From the NCBI RefSeq assembly GCF_030503635.1, contig NZ_CP129965.1:1116001-1180000 (forward strand): a DNA stretch of 64,000 bases, read 5' to 3'. This document shows, piece by piece, positions 25,755-33,805 of the stretch (positions within the stretch are counted from its first letter, which is position 1; each line of letters begins with the position of its first letter). This stretch comes from Corynebacterium sp. P3-F1 (lineage in GTDB: Bacteria > Actinomycetota > Actinomycetes > Mycobacteriales > Mycobacteriaceae). The notes under the pieces are model-generated. The model saw nothing but the letters and a program-made list of their open reading frames with translations. It was not told where the DNA came from and ran no database searches. Made by a program: the position numbers and the translations under genes.

Positions 25755-26762
25755 CTAAGAGATCTCTTTCAAGGTAGGCTTGACCTGCTCCAATACCCAT
25801 GCACGGGACAGGGCGGTCGGCGTGTTCAGGCCAGCAACCACAGCCTCGTTACCCGCCAGGGTGGCGCCGGACTTGACCTGCGGCAGGTCTGAGTAGCCCG
25901 GGATCTTCTCCACCTCCGCGATGTCACCGGTGCGGTTATAGATCACCATGAAGTCCGCAGCCAGGGCGGAGACGTTTTCTGGCGACAGAGTCACGCGCCC
26001 CTGCTGTACCTCGATTGAGCCGTCGGTCAGAGATTCCGGGAACTTCATACCCAGGTCGTAGATAAAGGAGGCTCCTGGATCCTTCGGGTCGGCCACAGCT
26101 CCAAAGGATCCCTGAGCGAACTGGGAGACCACACCGGTCTTACCCTCGATATTCGGCAGCTCGGACTTCGCATCGGAGAAGACTTTCTCATCCTGGTCGA
26201 TGACTTCTTGAGCTTTATCTTCCTTGTTGAAGATCTTGCCGAGCTCCTTCAACTGCGACTTCCAGCTGATCCCCTCACCCTCGGTGCCAATACCACCCAG
26301 AGTGGGCGCGATCTCGGAGAGCTGTGCGTAGTTATCCTCGGAGATCGTCCAGTAGTCCCCGACGATGAAATCCGGAGCAGCGGCGGCGATCTCTTCCTTC
26401 GGCAGAGTCTTGAAATCGGTCTGCTTGATAATCTCCACGCCATCCAACTTGCCGTCGCGCCACGGGGCATTCATGTCCTTAGCAGACACCACCACGGCGG
26501 AGGGCTTGATGCCCATAGCCAGCAGGTTGTCGATGGCTGGACCAATGGCAACGACGCGCTCGGGGTTTACGGGGTATGTGTCTTCCCCCCAGGCGTGCTT
26601 GATGTTGACTTCGGAGGCATTATCGCCGGAATTCGCTGCGGAGTTTGCGCCTGAGGAAGTATTTTCCGCCTTGTCATCTGCATCGGAGCTGCAGGCTCCC
26701 AACACCAGGGTAGTGGAGAGCACGGCGATGCTGAGCGCACGGACAACGTTTGAGTTCTTCAT
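25755..26762 (-). CDS. Ferric-siderophore ABC transporter substrate-binding lipoprotein
   Basis: A 335-residue lipoprotein of the FepB/FecB periplasmic-binding-protein class. The signal ends in TTLVLGACSSD (Cys about 24), followed by an acidic/Asn-rich spacer. The binding fold has VNPERVVAIGPAIDNLLAMG and later the typical QVKSGATLAGNEAV block. It should capture the ferric siderophore outside the membrane for the FecCD permeases and ATPase encoded at 30785-33785. It is the first gene of the minus-strand SBP-NRPS-SIP unit, behind two iron boxes. A 128-bp gap to the NRPS start contains a weak inverted repeat (CACCCC/GGGGTG) that could attenuate transcription. Confidence 0.9.
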   Translation of the reverse strand: MKNSNVVRALSIAVLSTTLVLGACSSDADDKAENTSSGANSAANSGDNASEVNIKHAWGEDTYPVNPERVVAIGPAIDNLLAMGIKPSAVVVSAKDMNAPWRDGKLDGVEIIKQTDFKTLPKEEIAAAAPDFIVGDYWTISEDNYAQLSEIAPTLGGIGTEGEGISWKSQLKELGKIFNKEDKAQEVIDQDEKVFSDAKSELPNIEGKTGVVSQFAQGSFGAVADPKDPGASFIYDLGMKFPESLTDGSIEVQQGRVTLSPENVSALAADFMVIYNRTGDIAEVEKIPGYSDLPQVKSGATLAGNEAVVAGLNTPTALSRAWVLEQVKPTLKEIS

Positions 26763-26797
26763 TCTGAATGGGTTTCCATTTCACTAAACGAACAAGA

Positions 26798-26836
26798 TTA
26801 GGTAAGGCTACCATCACCAAGGGTAGGCTAACAAGG
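26798..26836 (-). promoter_or_regulatory. Two DtxR/IdeR-like iron boxes upstream of the SBP-NRPS-SIP unit
   Basis: In the 94-bp gap 26763-26856 there are two imperfect matches to the DtxR consensus: TTAGGTAAGGCTACCATCA (26798-26816) and a second around GGGTAGGCTAACA (about 26818-26836). They are 20 bp apart and could be bound in tandem, repressing the binding-protein/NRPS operon when iron is plentiful. Confidence 0.75.
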
Positions 26837-26856
26837 GCAATCTGAGACTTTTTAAC

Positions 26857-28524
26857 TTAATTTGGATCGGGGAGGGCACGACGATCCAGCTTCCCATTAC
26901 TGCTCAGCGGCAATGCCTGCAGAGCCACTACACGGCTGGGAACCATGTACTCCGGTACTGATTCGCGCAGCACAGCAGCCACCTCCGTAGGCGGTAGTAC
27001 CACTGCTTCCTGATCCCACACCACATAGCCCACCAGCACTGGTGAATCCTCGCCAACGACACGACTGGCCGCCTGCCGCACACCAGGAACCCGTCGCAGC
27101 GCCGCATCTACCTCTCCCAACTCCACTCGGTTGCCCCGGATCTTCACCTGGTCACCCACCCGACCTACGAATTCCAGCAACCCCACCTGGTTCCATCGTG
27201 CTAGATCTCCGGTGCAGTACATTCGGCCGCCATCAACCTGTGGGTACCAACTGGGCACAAAAGATTGTGCCGTTAGCTCCGGGCGGCGCCAATAGCCAGT
27301 AGCCACCTGCACCCCGGCAATGCAGAGCTCACCCACCTGGCCAGGATCGGTAACCTCTTTCCCATCCTCAGCGCGCAGATAACAGCTCACATTGTCTTGA
27401 GGCAGACCCAACAGCGACGGTTGCCGACCATCCCCCGCGCTGGATCCCGCCAGCTCAGCCAGCAATTCCTCGGTATATTCAACCCACAGCACATCCATCG
27501 CGGCCTCCGTGGGCCCATAAAGTCCATGCACCCGGCAACCGATCTGTCGCAGGCACCGTTCTGCCAGCGCACTGGGCACAGCCTCGCCACCTAGCAGCAG
27601 ATGCTTGAGCCCAGCCAACCTTTCCAGAGGCTCACCCATGTCGTCCATGACATCCAACAGCGTGCCGAGCATACTCGGCACCATCGACAGCACACTGACC
27701 TGGTAATCCACCAGCAAATCCAAAAAGCCATCGATATCCCCCATCCACCACTGTGAATCGGGCATCACCACCGTTCCACCATTAGCCAGGGGGTTCAGGA
27801 TCTCCGCGATACCCACATCAAACACCGCCGGCGCCTTCTGCAGCACACGAAGTTCCTCGCCAGGCCCCACGATCCGGGCGCTCCATTCCAAATGGCAGGC
27901 TACGCCACGGTGAGTATTCACCACCGCCTTCGGCCGCCCGGTCGAACCTGAGGTGAACGTGATGTAACAGGGATCCTCCGGGCAAATGTCCGTGTTCACC
28001 TCCAACAGCGCACCGCTCACCTGCAGCGAGCCACCCGATCCATCTATATTTTCGCGGTCACACTCTGCGCCACCAATCCACACTTCAGCGGCGCAAGCTT
28101 CGGCGACGACTCGGCGCAGCTCCTGTTCCGCAGACTGCTCCACACCGAGCAACATCACCAGCTCCGGCTGAAGATCTTCCAGCTGCCAACGCAAACGCTC
28201 TGTTGGAGAATCCACCTCCAATGGACAATAGACTGCGCCCGAGTGAAGAATCCCTGCCACCATTACCGGTAGCCGAGTATCCCGGCGCGCCAGTACCGCG
28301 ATCCGGTCCCCTCTACCCAGCCCGCGGCTGCTAATACTGCCGGCCACTCGCCTGGCACCTCTAGCCAGTTCTGGCCAAGTAATGGCCCCAGCAGGCCCCG
28401 TAACCGCTAGCCGTGGGCTATCTACCCCACACTCCTGGACTGCCGCACAAATCATCGCATCCACCGTGGCATAGCGCTGCTTCACTCGGCGGCCATGAGG
28501 CCGCGGTGCTGGAAATGCACTCAT
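26857..28524 (-). CDS. Stand-alone NRPS adenylation domain
   Basis: A 555-residue protein that is only an adenylation domain: TFTSGSTGRPKAVV (A3, about 190), QKAPAVFDVGIAE (A4), GLYGPTEAAMDV (A5, about 345), MYCTGDLARW, GNRVELGEVDAALR and SSNGKLDRRALPDPN (A10) directly before the stop. No carrier domain follows. By-eye pocket residues are D, V, A, S, L, G, L, M, D. The LYGPTEAAMD context resembles serine-type domains such as EntF, while the L-G-L part also resembles N-hydroxyornithine codes. It probably acylates the orphan T2 of the NRPS in trans. It overlaps the N-hydroxylase gene by 4 bp, so the two are translationally coupled. Confidence 0.87.
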   Translation of the reverse strand: MSAFPAPRPHGRRVKQRYATVDAMICAAVQECGVDSPRLAVTGPAGAITWPELARGARRVAGSISSRGLGRGDRIAVLARRDTRLPVMVAGILHSGAVYCPLEVDSPTERLRWQLEDLQPELVMLLGVEQSAEQELRRVVAEACAAEVWIGGAECDRENIDGSGGSLQVSGALLEVNTDICPEDPCYITFTSGSTGRPKAVVNTHRGVACHLEWSARIVGPGEELRVLQKAPAVFDVGIAEILNPLANGGTVVMPDSQWWMGDIDGFLDLLVDYQVSVLSMVPSMLGTLLDVMDDMGEPLERLAGLKHLLLGGEAVPSALAERCLRQIGCRVHGLYGPTEAAMDVLWVEYTEELLAELAGSSAGDGRQPSLLGLPQDNVSCYLRAEDGKEVTDPGQVGELCIAGVQVATGYWRRPELTAQSFVPSWYPQVDGGRMYCTGDLARWNQVGLLEFVGRVGDQVKIRGNRVELGEVDAALRRVPGVRQAASRVVGEDSPVLVGYVVWDQEAVVLPPTEVAAVLRESVPEYMVPSRVVALQALPLSSNGKLDRRALPDPN

Positions 28525-29933
28525 GAACGCACCTCCGCCCGAACCCCAGCCTGCACCCCAGCCCGCATGCCAGCCTGCACATCGGCGGCATTATCGCCCA
28601 GGCCGTCCCCTACACCGAGCCCAGCTACTACCCGATCGGAAAGCTCGCCCAGGCAGCTCAGGTTCGCAAACCCCGGCCCCTGGCGCATAGCTGCCAGTGC
28701 CGGAACAAACAGGTGCGGAACCAATCCCTCCACTGCCAGATCTGCCCCAATACTGGCCTCCCAGGCCGGAACGGAGCTCAGCGCTGCATCGGACTGGTTG
28801 CCTAGTGCGCGCTCCAGGAGGAGGCGCACCTGTGGCGTCATCACATCACAGAACCACAAGGGCCTACCACCGCGAGCGTCAATGACGAGATCGCACAGCT
28901 CGGTGTAGGAGCCACACACTTCATCATCAATATGCACCCGCAGTCGAAAATCAGCGTCCGGCGAGCTCGCCAGCTCCACACGGCGGACAACGCCACGGCG
29001 ATGTGCCACGCGATCATCGGAATCTAACACCTGCTGCACCCGCACAGAAAGCACCCCACGGTCGGTTCTGCGGATGAAGTCTCTACGCGCTGCTTCGCTG
29101 AGTGTCACCCATTTGCGCGGATCTGTATACAACTCGTTTTCGAATTGACTCTCCCCACGACTGAACATCGTGGCCAGGGGCGATACGGCCAGAGCTTCCT
29201 CAATATTGAGGTGAATTAGCTGGTCCAACACGGAAGCTGCAGATTCCCCAGTACCGACCACCACAACACGAGGGACCTCGGGGAGGCTTCCACGCGCCTT
29301 GAGATCCCAAAATTCTGCCACAGAGAGCACACCCGGAACATCCGAAATTTTGCCGTTGCTACGGCCAGGGCCGGTAACGAGCACACTATCGGCCTCCAGA
29401 GTGAACTCGGCGCCACGTGTGTCCTCGGCAGTGAGGCGCCACCGGCAGGGCTGGGAGGCAGTGCCGGTGGCCGTGCCCGTAGGGCTAGTGGCACTACTTT
29501 CAGTGGTCACGTCGAGTAGCCGCACCGTTGCTGGAACCACCCGCATTCCCATCTTTTGCGCCGCCCACTCCAGGTAGCTAGCCCACAGGTAGTGCGGTGG
29601 GTTGGGGTGGCCACGGTCGATCCAAGAGGCATAACGATCCGACTCCGTAAGGAAGCGCACCCAGCTAAGCCCCAGCATGCTCCGGTCCACGGCCTCGTTG
29701 AGCTCGCCCGCGATGCGCGTGCGGTAGGGAAATCCCAGATCTTTATCGGGCGAGGTTCCCAGCAACTGCCGCCCGTCCGTCCACCCACCGCAAGGCTTCC
29801 AATTACCGCCAATGCCGTGCGGATCCAGCACGGTTACTTCCGGGGTTGGAACGCCCAGGCTGCGCAGAGCGTGGAGTTTCGCCTGAACGGCTAGCGCTTT
29901 TGGCCCCGCTCCGATGATCGCCAATGATTTCAA
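28521..29933 (-). CDS. L-lysine/L-ornithine N-monooxygenase (MbtG/IucD family)
   Basis: A 470-residue flavin-dependent N-hydroxylase. The N-terminal FAD motif is AIIGAGPKALAVQAKL, closest in pattern to mycobactin MbtG. The family-typical FPYRTRIAGE and SWVRFLTESDRYASW follow. The NADPH-binding motif VVVVGTGESAASVLDQL is near residue 235, and a late FANLSCLGELSDRV lines the FAD site. It should hydroxylate the side-chain amine of lysine or ornithine, giving the precursor of a hydroxamate iron ligand. It shares a divergent iron-box promoter with the acyltransferase at 29994, which would complete the hydroxamate. Which amino acid it uses cannot be told from sequence alone. Confidence 0.88.
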   Translation of the reverse strand: MKSLAIIGAGPKALAVQAKLHALRSLGVPTPEVTVLDPHGIGGNWKPCGGWTDGRQLLGTSPDKDLGFPYRTRIAGELNEAVDRSMLGLSWVRFLTESDRYASWIDRGHPNPPHYLWASYLEWAAQKMGMRVVPATVRLLDVTTESSATSPTGTATGTASQPCRWRLTAEDTRGAEFTLEADSVLVTGPGRSNGKISDVPGVLSVAEFWDLKARGSLPEVPRVVVVGTGESAASVLDQLIHLNIEEALAVSPLATMFSRGESQFENELYTDPRKWVTLSEAARRDFIRRTDRGVLSVRVQQVLDSDDRVAHRRGVVRRVELASSPDADFRLRVHIDDEVCGSYTELCDLVIDARGGRPLWFCDVMTPQVRLLLERALGNQSDAALSSVPAWEASIGADLAVEGLVPHLFVPALAAMRQGPGFANLSCLGELSDRVVAGLGVGDGLGDNAADVQAGMRAGVQAGVRAEVRS

Positions 29934-29949
29934 CTTACCATTCCCTTAC

Positions 29950-29968
29950 CAAGTGAAGGCTTACCTTA
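29950..29968. promoter_or_regulatory. DtxR/IdeR-like iron box in divergent promoter
   Basis: The only 60-bp gap between the divergent N-hydroxylase and acyltransferase genes contains CAAGTGAAGGCTTACCTTA (29950-29968), about 12 of 19 matches to the DtxR consensus with the half-site GGCTTACCTTA well kept. A TAGTAT -10-like hexamer lies at 29980-29985, 8 bases before the plus-strand ATG. Confidence 0.65.
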
Positions 29969-29993
29969 CACATAGACGGTAGTATGCTTACCC

Positions 29994-30788
29994 ATGATTG
30001 ACAATGACCCCCAGCAACAGCCTGAGTCACTGCTCACAGGAAGCCCCCAACCCCGCCCGGAGGAAATACTGGCCCGGTTGCGCCACGACATCCCGACAGC
30101 GGATTTCCTCCCTTCCCCGCCACCGTTACCGCAGATGAACCCTCCCTTTTCCCTACGCCCTGCGGACCCAGATCCCGAATCTTCCGATGCCGATCTGGTG
30201 GCCGAGTGGATGTCCCGCCCTCACTTGCGCGAGACGTGGGAACAACCCTGGCCAGCCGAACGCTGGCGCCAGGACTGGGTCGCAAAAACTCACACCACCT
30301 ACGCTCGCGCCGCAATACTGTCCTATTCGATACCCCGCTCCCCCCACATCCGGGCTGCAAAGGAAGCCACGAGGGGCGATGCCTCCGCAGCTCCTACACC
30401 GTCTGACGAGAATGACGCCACAACCCCGGTGGGGTACGTGGAAATCTATCGTCCGCACCGGGACGAGATTGGCAGCAGCTATCTCTCTCAACCCCACGAC
30501 CTGGGAGCCCATATCGCAATCGGCAAGCCAGAACTGACTGGCCATGGGATCTTCTCTTCTTTTCTGAGCAAGCTGGCCGCAGCACTGCTAGAGCAAGACC
30601 CGCAGTGCCAGCTGGTGCTTGGCGAGCCGGACTATCGCAACACCCGCACGCACCGGGCGCTGGCCAAGGCCAGTTTCCAAGATTTCGGCGAGCGACAGCA
30701 GCGGGCAGACCGGCGCGTACGGTTGTTCGGCTTAACACGGCCTAGCGCAGGGCGTGAGCCGCAACAGCGATTGGAGGCCACGCCATGA
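29994..30788 (+). CDS. Siderophore N-hydroxylysine/ornithine acyltransferase (IucB/MbtK-like GNAT)
   Basis: A 264-residue protein. Residues about 65-250 fit the acetyltransferase fold of IucB/MbtK/RhbD: LVAEWMSRPHLRETWEQPWP, YVEIYRPHRDEIG, GAHIAIGKPELTGHG and a late CQLVLGEPDYRNTRTHRAL. These transfer an acyl group from CoA (or carrier protein) to an N-hydroxylated lysine or ornithine, forming a hydroxamate. The first about 60 residues are proline-rich and not conserved. No ribosome site precedes the ATG, and the candidate -10 box is 8 bases upstream, so the mRNA may be leaderless. It starts the plus-strand uptake/DHB operon and overlaps the permease gene by 4 bp. Confidence 0.83.
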   Translation: MIDNDPQQQPESLLTGSPQPRPEEILARLRHDIPTADFLPSPPPLPQMNPPFSLRPADPDPESSDADLVAEWMSRPHLRETWEQPWPAERWRQDWVAKTHTTYARAAILSYSIPRSPHIRAAKEATRGDASAAPTPSDENDATTPVGYVEIYRPHRDEIGSSYLSQPHDLGAHIAIGKPELTGHGIFSSFLSKLAAALLEQDPQCQLVLGEPDYRNTRTHRALAKASFQDFGERQQRADRRVRLFGLTRPSAGREPQQRLEATP

Positions 30789-31810
30789 GTGTGCGCACCA
30801 GCCGCCTACTGGGTCTGGGGGTACTACTCCTACTGGTCGTCAGTGGCACGATCTGCAGTTTCCTGTACGGCGCCCGTTCCATCCCCGCAGAGGACGTGTG
30901 GGCTGCACTTCGGGATCTCCCGGCTACCAGTAGCTCCCCGGAGGAGGTTCCAGTCAACCAACGCGTGGTCGCCGAGCTGCGCCTGCCACGCACCATATTG
31001 GCCATTATCGTGGGCGCGGCACTAGGCGTAGCCGGCGCCCTAATCCAGGGACATACCCGCAATCCCCTGGCGGATCCGGGGATACTGGGAATCAGTTCCG
31101 GCGCGGCACTGAGCGTGGTGGCCAGCTACGCCCTGTTGGGCATCAGCGCGCCTTGGGCGACTGCGGTGGTTGCCTTCCTTGGTGCAATCGCGGCGACGGC
31201 GCTGGTCTTCGGCCTAGCTTCCGCGGGCAGAGCCACGGTAAATCCCCTGACCCTCGTGCTGGGCGGAGCCGCGCTGTCGGCAGTGCTAAGTGCCATCACG
31301 AGCGCCTTCGTTCTCACAAGTGAAAACAACCTGGATAGGATGCGCTTCTGGACCGTCGGTTCCCTAGCGGGCCGGGATATGAACATCGCGCTCAGCGTCT
31401 TGCCGTTTGTGGTTCTGGGGTTGATCCTGGCCTTTGCCACGGGCCCGCAGCTGAACATCCTAAATCTGGGCGACGACGTGGCTGCTGGCTTAGGTATCAA
31501 CACTGCGGCCGCGCGACTAGGTGGCATGGGCATCATCGCACTGCTGGCAGGTGCAGCCACTGCCGCTGCAGGACCGCTGGGCTTCATCGGCCTGGTGGTA
31601 CCCCATATCGTCCGAGCCCTCACCGGCCCGGATTACAAGTGGATTCTGCCGTACTCCGCGCTAGCCGGTGCAGCACTACTTCTTTACGCGGACGTGGTGG
31701 GGCGCCTCATCGCCCGGCCCGGCGAGCTCCAGGTGGGCATTGTACTGGCGTTCGTGGGTGCACCGTTCTTCATCGTCTTGATTTACCGAAAGAAGGTGGC
31801 GACGCTCTGA
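30785..31810 (+). CDS. Iron-siderophore ABC permease (FecCD family), subunit 1
   Basis: A 341-residue polytopic FecCD/BtuC-type permease with about ten hydrophobic helices. Family motifs are RLPRTILAIIVGAALGVAGA, GHTRNPLADPGILGISSGAA, and near the end the ATPase-contact region GPLGFIGLVVPHIVRALTG. It forms the membrane channel with the second permease for ferric siderophore import. It overlaps the acyltransferase upstream (ATGA) and its stop overlaps the next start (TGATG), so the genes are translationally coupled. Confidence 0.93.
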   Translation: MSVRTSRLLGLGVLLLLVVSGTICSFLYGARSIPAEDVWAALRDLPATSSSPEEVPVNQRVVAELRLPRTILAIIVGAALGVAGALIQGHTRNPLADPGILGISSGAALSVVASYALLGISAPWATAVVAFLGAIAATALVFGLASAGRATVNPLTLVLGGAALSAVLSAITSAFVLTSENNLDRMRFWTVGSLAGRDMNIALSVLPFVVLGLILAFATGPQLNILNLGDDVAAGLGINTAAARLGGMGIIALLAGAATAAAGPLGFIGLVVPHIVRALTGPDYKWILPYSALAGAALLLYADVVGRLIARPGELQVGIVLAFVGAPFFIVLIYRKKVATL

Positions 31811-32913
31811 TGGGGCTCAACAAGACTTCGCGCAATAGGCTCACCGCTACCGAGCGGTTTCCAGGCCGTCCGGCATTCAGGGTCGGGCCAATCTCCTTCG
31901 TTTGGCGCCCACGAGTGCTGCTTGTATGCCTCATTGCCGCGGCCCTTATCGTTTTCTTGGGAGCATTTTCCATTGGACTAGGTGATTTCCCCATCTCCGT
32001 TTCCCGAGTGCTGGAGGTTGTCTTCCGCGGGGATGGAAACCGCGTGGAAAGGCTAGTGGTCCTGGACTGGCGCATGCCCCGTGTAGCAACCGCCATCGCG
32101 GTCGGCAGTGCTTTGGGGCTTTCTGGCGCGCTAACTCAGACAGTCACCCGCAACGCACTGGCCAGCCCGGATATCCTTGGTATCACCACGGGCGCCTCAG
32201 CCATGGCCGTGACGGTCATCGTCCTCGGCGGTGGCAGCGGATTTCTCAGCTGGCTGTCCGGAATCGGAATCCCTCTGGCCGCACTACTAGGGGCGATACT
32301 CAGCGCTACAGCGATCTGGGCACTGGCGTGGCGGCGCCAGGCGGATTCCTACCGACTAGTGCTCTTTGGCATCATCATCACCGCGCTGCTCAGTTCCTAC
32401 ATCAATTTCCTTATGATCCGCTCGGAGCTACGGAATGCTACCCAAGCGCAGTTCTGGCTCACAGGCTCCTTGGCCACAGCGGGCTGGAATACCACCATCC
32501 CGATGGTGATTCTGGTGATCGCGTGCTGTCCCCTACTGGCCTGGATCGGCTACCAGGCGCTGGCCACCACTTTGGGACCCGATCTGGCTCGGGCACTCGG
32601 CCAGCGGGTCAACGGTGTACAGGTCGCGATGCTGGCGCTGGCCGTGGCCCTAGCTGCGGTAGCAGTCTCCGCCGCCGGCCCCATCGGCTTCGTCGCCTTC
32701 GTAGCACCCCAGGTGGCCCTTCGAATGTGCGGCGTACCCACCCCACCGCTTGCGGCTTCGGCGCTCACCGGTGCAGTACTGCTGCTGGGGGCGGACATCG
32801 TCACCCAAGCGATTCTGCCGGTGGAACTTCCGGTGGGCATTGTGACCTCCGCCCTAGGTGGCATCTTCCTCGTCTATCTGCTCGTTCAACGCACTAGGAG
32901 CACAGACGCATGA
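31810..32913 (+). CDS. Iron-siderophore ABC permease (FecCD family), subunit 2
   Basis: A 367-residue second FecCD permease. The ATG at 31810 overlaps the stop of subunit 1 by one base; the open frame extends upstream to 31639 but that part is a shadow of subunit 1. Motifs are LDWRMPRVATAIAVGSALGL, RNALASPDILGITTGASA and GPIGFVAFVAPQVALRMCG. The N-terminal about 40 residues are cytoplasmic and basic. Paired with subunit 1 it gives a FepD/FepG-like heterodimer. It ends in a 4-bp overlap with the ATPase gene. Confidence 0.93.
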   Translation: MGLNKTSRNRLTATERFPGRPAFRVGPISFVWRPRVLLVCLIAAALIVFLGAFSIGLGDFPISVSRVLEVVFRGDGNRVERLVVLDWRMPRVATAIAVGSALGLSGALTQTVTRNALASPDILGITTGASAMAVTVIVLGGGSGFLSWLSGIGIPLAALLGAILSATAIWALAWRRQADSYRLVLFGIIITALLSSYINFLMIRSELRNATQAQFWLTGSLATAGWNTTIPMVILVIACCPLLAWIGYQALATTLGPDLARALGQRVNGVQVAMLALAVALAAVAVSAAGPIGFVAFVAPQVALRMCGVPTPPLAASALTGAVLLLGADIVTQAILPVELPVGIVTSALGGIFLVYLLVQRTRSTDA

Positions 32914-33785
32914 CCTCTTCCACACCCCAGCCAAATACAGCACAGCACAACACGGCACTACCAAATACAGCACAGCCAAGCGACACCAGCGGCGTAGTTG
33001 CGTCCTCGATCACGGTGGGCTACGGCGAGCGCACCATCATCCGCGACCTTAGCGCCACGTTCCCGGCGGGCAAGATTACTACCATCGTGGGGCCCAACGG
33101 CTGCGGTAAGTCCACATTGCTGCGTGCCATGTCCGGCCTACTTGACCTCAATACGGGAACCGTTCGTGTGAATAACCAGGACATCACGGCCATGAAACGC
33201 AAGGAGGTCGCCCGACTATTGGGCGTACTTCCCCAATCGCCCGTGGCCCCAGAGGGCCTGCTGGTCTCCGATCTGGTGGCTCGCGGGCGGCACCCACACC
33301 AGGCGTGGTTCCGGCAATGGTCTTCCACGGACGAAGGGGCGGTACTCGAGGCCCTGGAGCAAACAGATTCCAAGGATCTTGCTAACCGCACGCTGGATGA
33401 ACTCTCTGGCGGCCAGCGCCAGCGCGTGTGGATTTCCATGGTGTTGACGCAGAACACCGACATCCTTTTCCTCGACGAGCCGACCACCTACTTAGACCTG
33501 GCGACTTCCGTGGACATCTTGGAACTGGTTGAGGACCTGTGCCAACGGCTTGGCCGCACCGTGGTTATGGTGCTGCACGATCTAAATCTTGCGGTGCGTT
33601 ATTCCGATTATCTAGTGGTCATGAATGAAGGCCAGGTGATGGCCTCCGGTTCGCCTTCGGAGATCATTACTGCAGAGCTACTGCAGCGGGCTTTCGACCT
33701 GCGAGCACGGGTGATCGAAGATCCGGAGACTGGCGACCCGCTCATCATCCCTCTCAAGAAATCCAAAAATAACACCGTTGATTAG
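32910..33785 (+). CDS. Iron-siderophore ABC transporter ATPase (FepC type)
   Basis: A 291-residue ATP-binding subunit with Walker A VGPNGCGKSTLLRAM (about 62), signature LSGGQRQRVWISM (about 165), Walker B DILFLDEPTTYLDL (about 187) and the switch His in VMVLHDLNLAVRYSD. It energises the FecCD pair. The first about 28 residues are a Thr/Gln/Asn-rich tail with repeated NTAQ-like units, encoded by a short tandem repeat (CAAATACAGCACAGC twice around 32932-32975). An iron box overlaps its stop codon, so the downstream DHB genes can have their own iron-regulated promoter. Confidence 0.93.
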   Translation: MTSSTPQPNTAQHNTALPNTAQPSDTSGVVASSITVGYGERTIIRDLSATFPAGKITTIVGPNGCGKSTLLRAMSGLLDLNTGTVRVNNQDITAMKRKEVARLLGVLPQSPVAPEGLLVSDLVARGRHPHQAWFRQWSSTDEGAVLEALEQTDSKDLANRTLDELSGGQRQRVWISMVLTQNTDILFLDEPTTYLDLATSVDILELVEDLCQRLGRTVVMVLHDLNLAVRYSDYLVVMNEGQVMASGSPSEIITAELLQRAFDLRARVIEDPETGDPLIIPLKKSKNNTVD

Positions 33786-33795
33786 CCTAACCTAA
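33777..33795 (+). promoter_or_regulatory. DtxR/IdeR iron box before the DHB biosynthesis genes
   Basis: GTTGATTAGCCTAACCTAA (33777-33795) matches about 16 of 19 positions of the DtxR consensus, with a perfect TTAGCCTAACCTAA. It overlaps the stop codon of the ATPase gene and ends 10 bp before the first possible start of the DHB dehydrogenase. Confidence 0.85.
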
Positions 33796-33805
33796 GTCGA
33801 TTACA

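Noticed and set aside
25627..25800. Upstream extension of the NRPS to the ATG at 25800
   Set aside because: It would overlap the binding-protein gene by 46 bp and adds a Pro/Ser-rich stretch before the first condensation motif. A TTG with a good ribosome site exists at 25626.
31639..31809. Upstream extension of the second FecCD permease
   Set aside because: It overlaps the end of the first permease in another frame and has no membrane or family pattern. The ATG at 31810 coupled to the previous stop is the natural start.
32932..32975. Short tandem repeat at the start of the ATPase gene as a phase-variation tract
   Set aside because: The 15-base unit occurs only about twice and is a multiple of three, so copy changes would not shift the frame.
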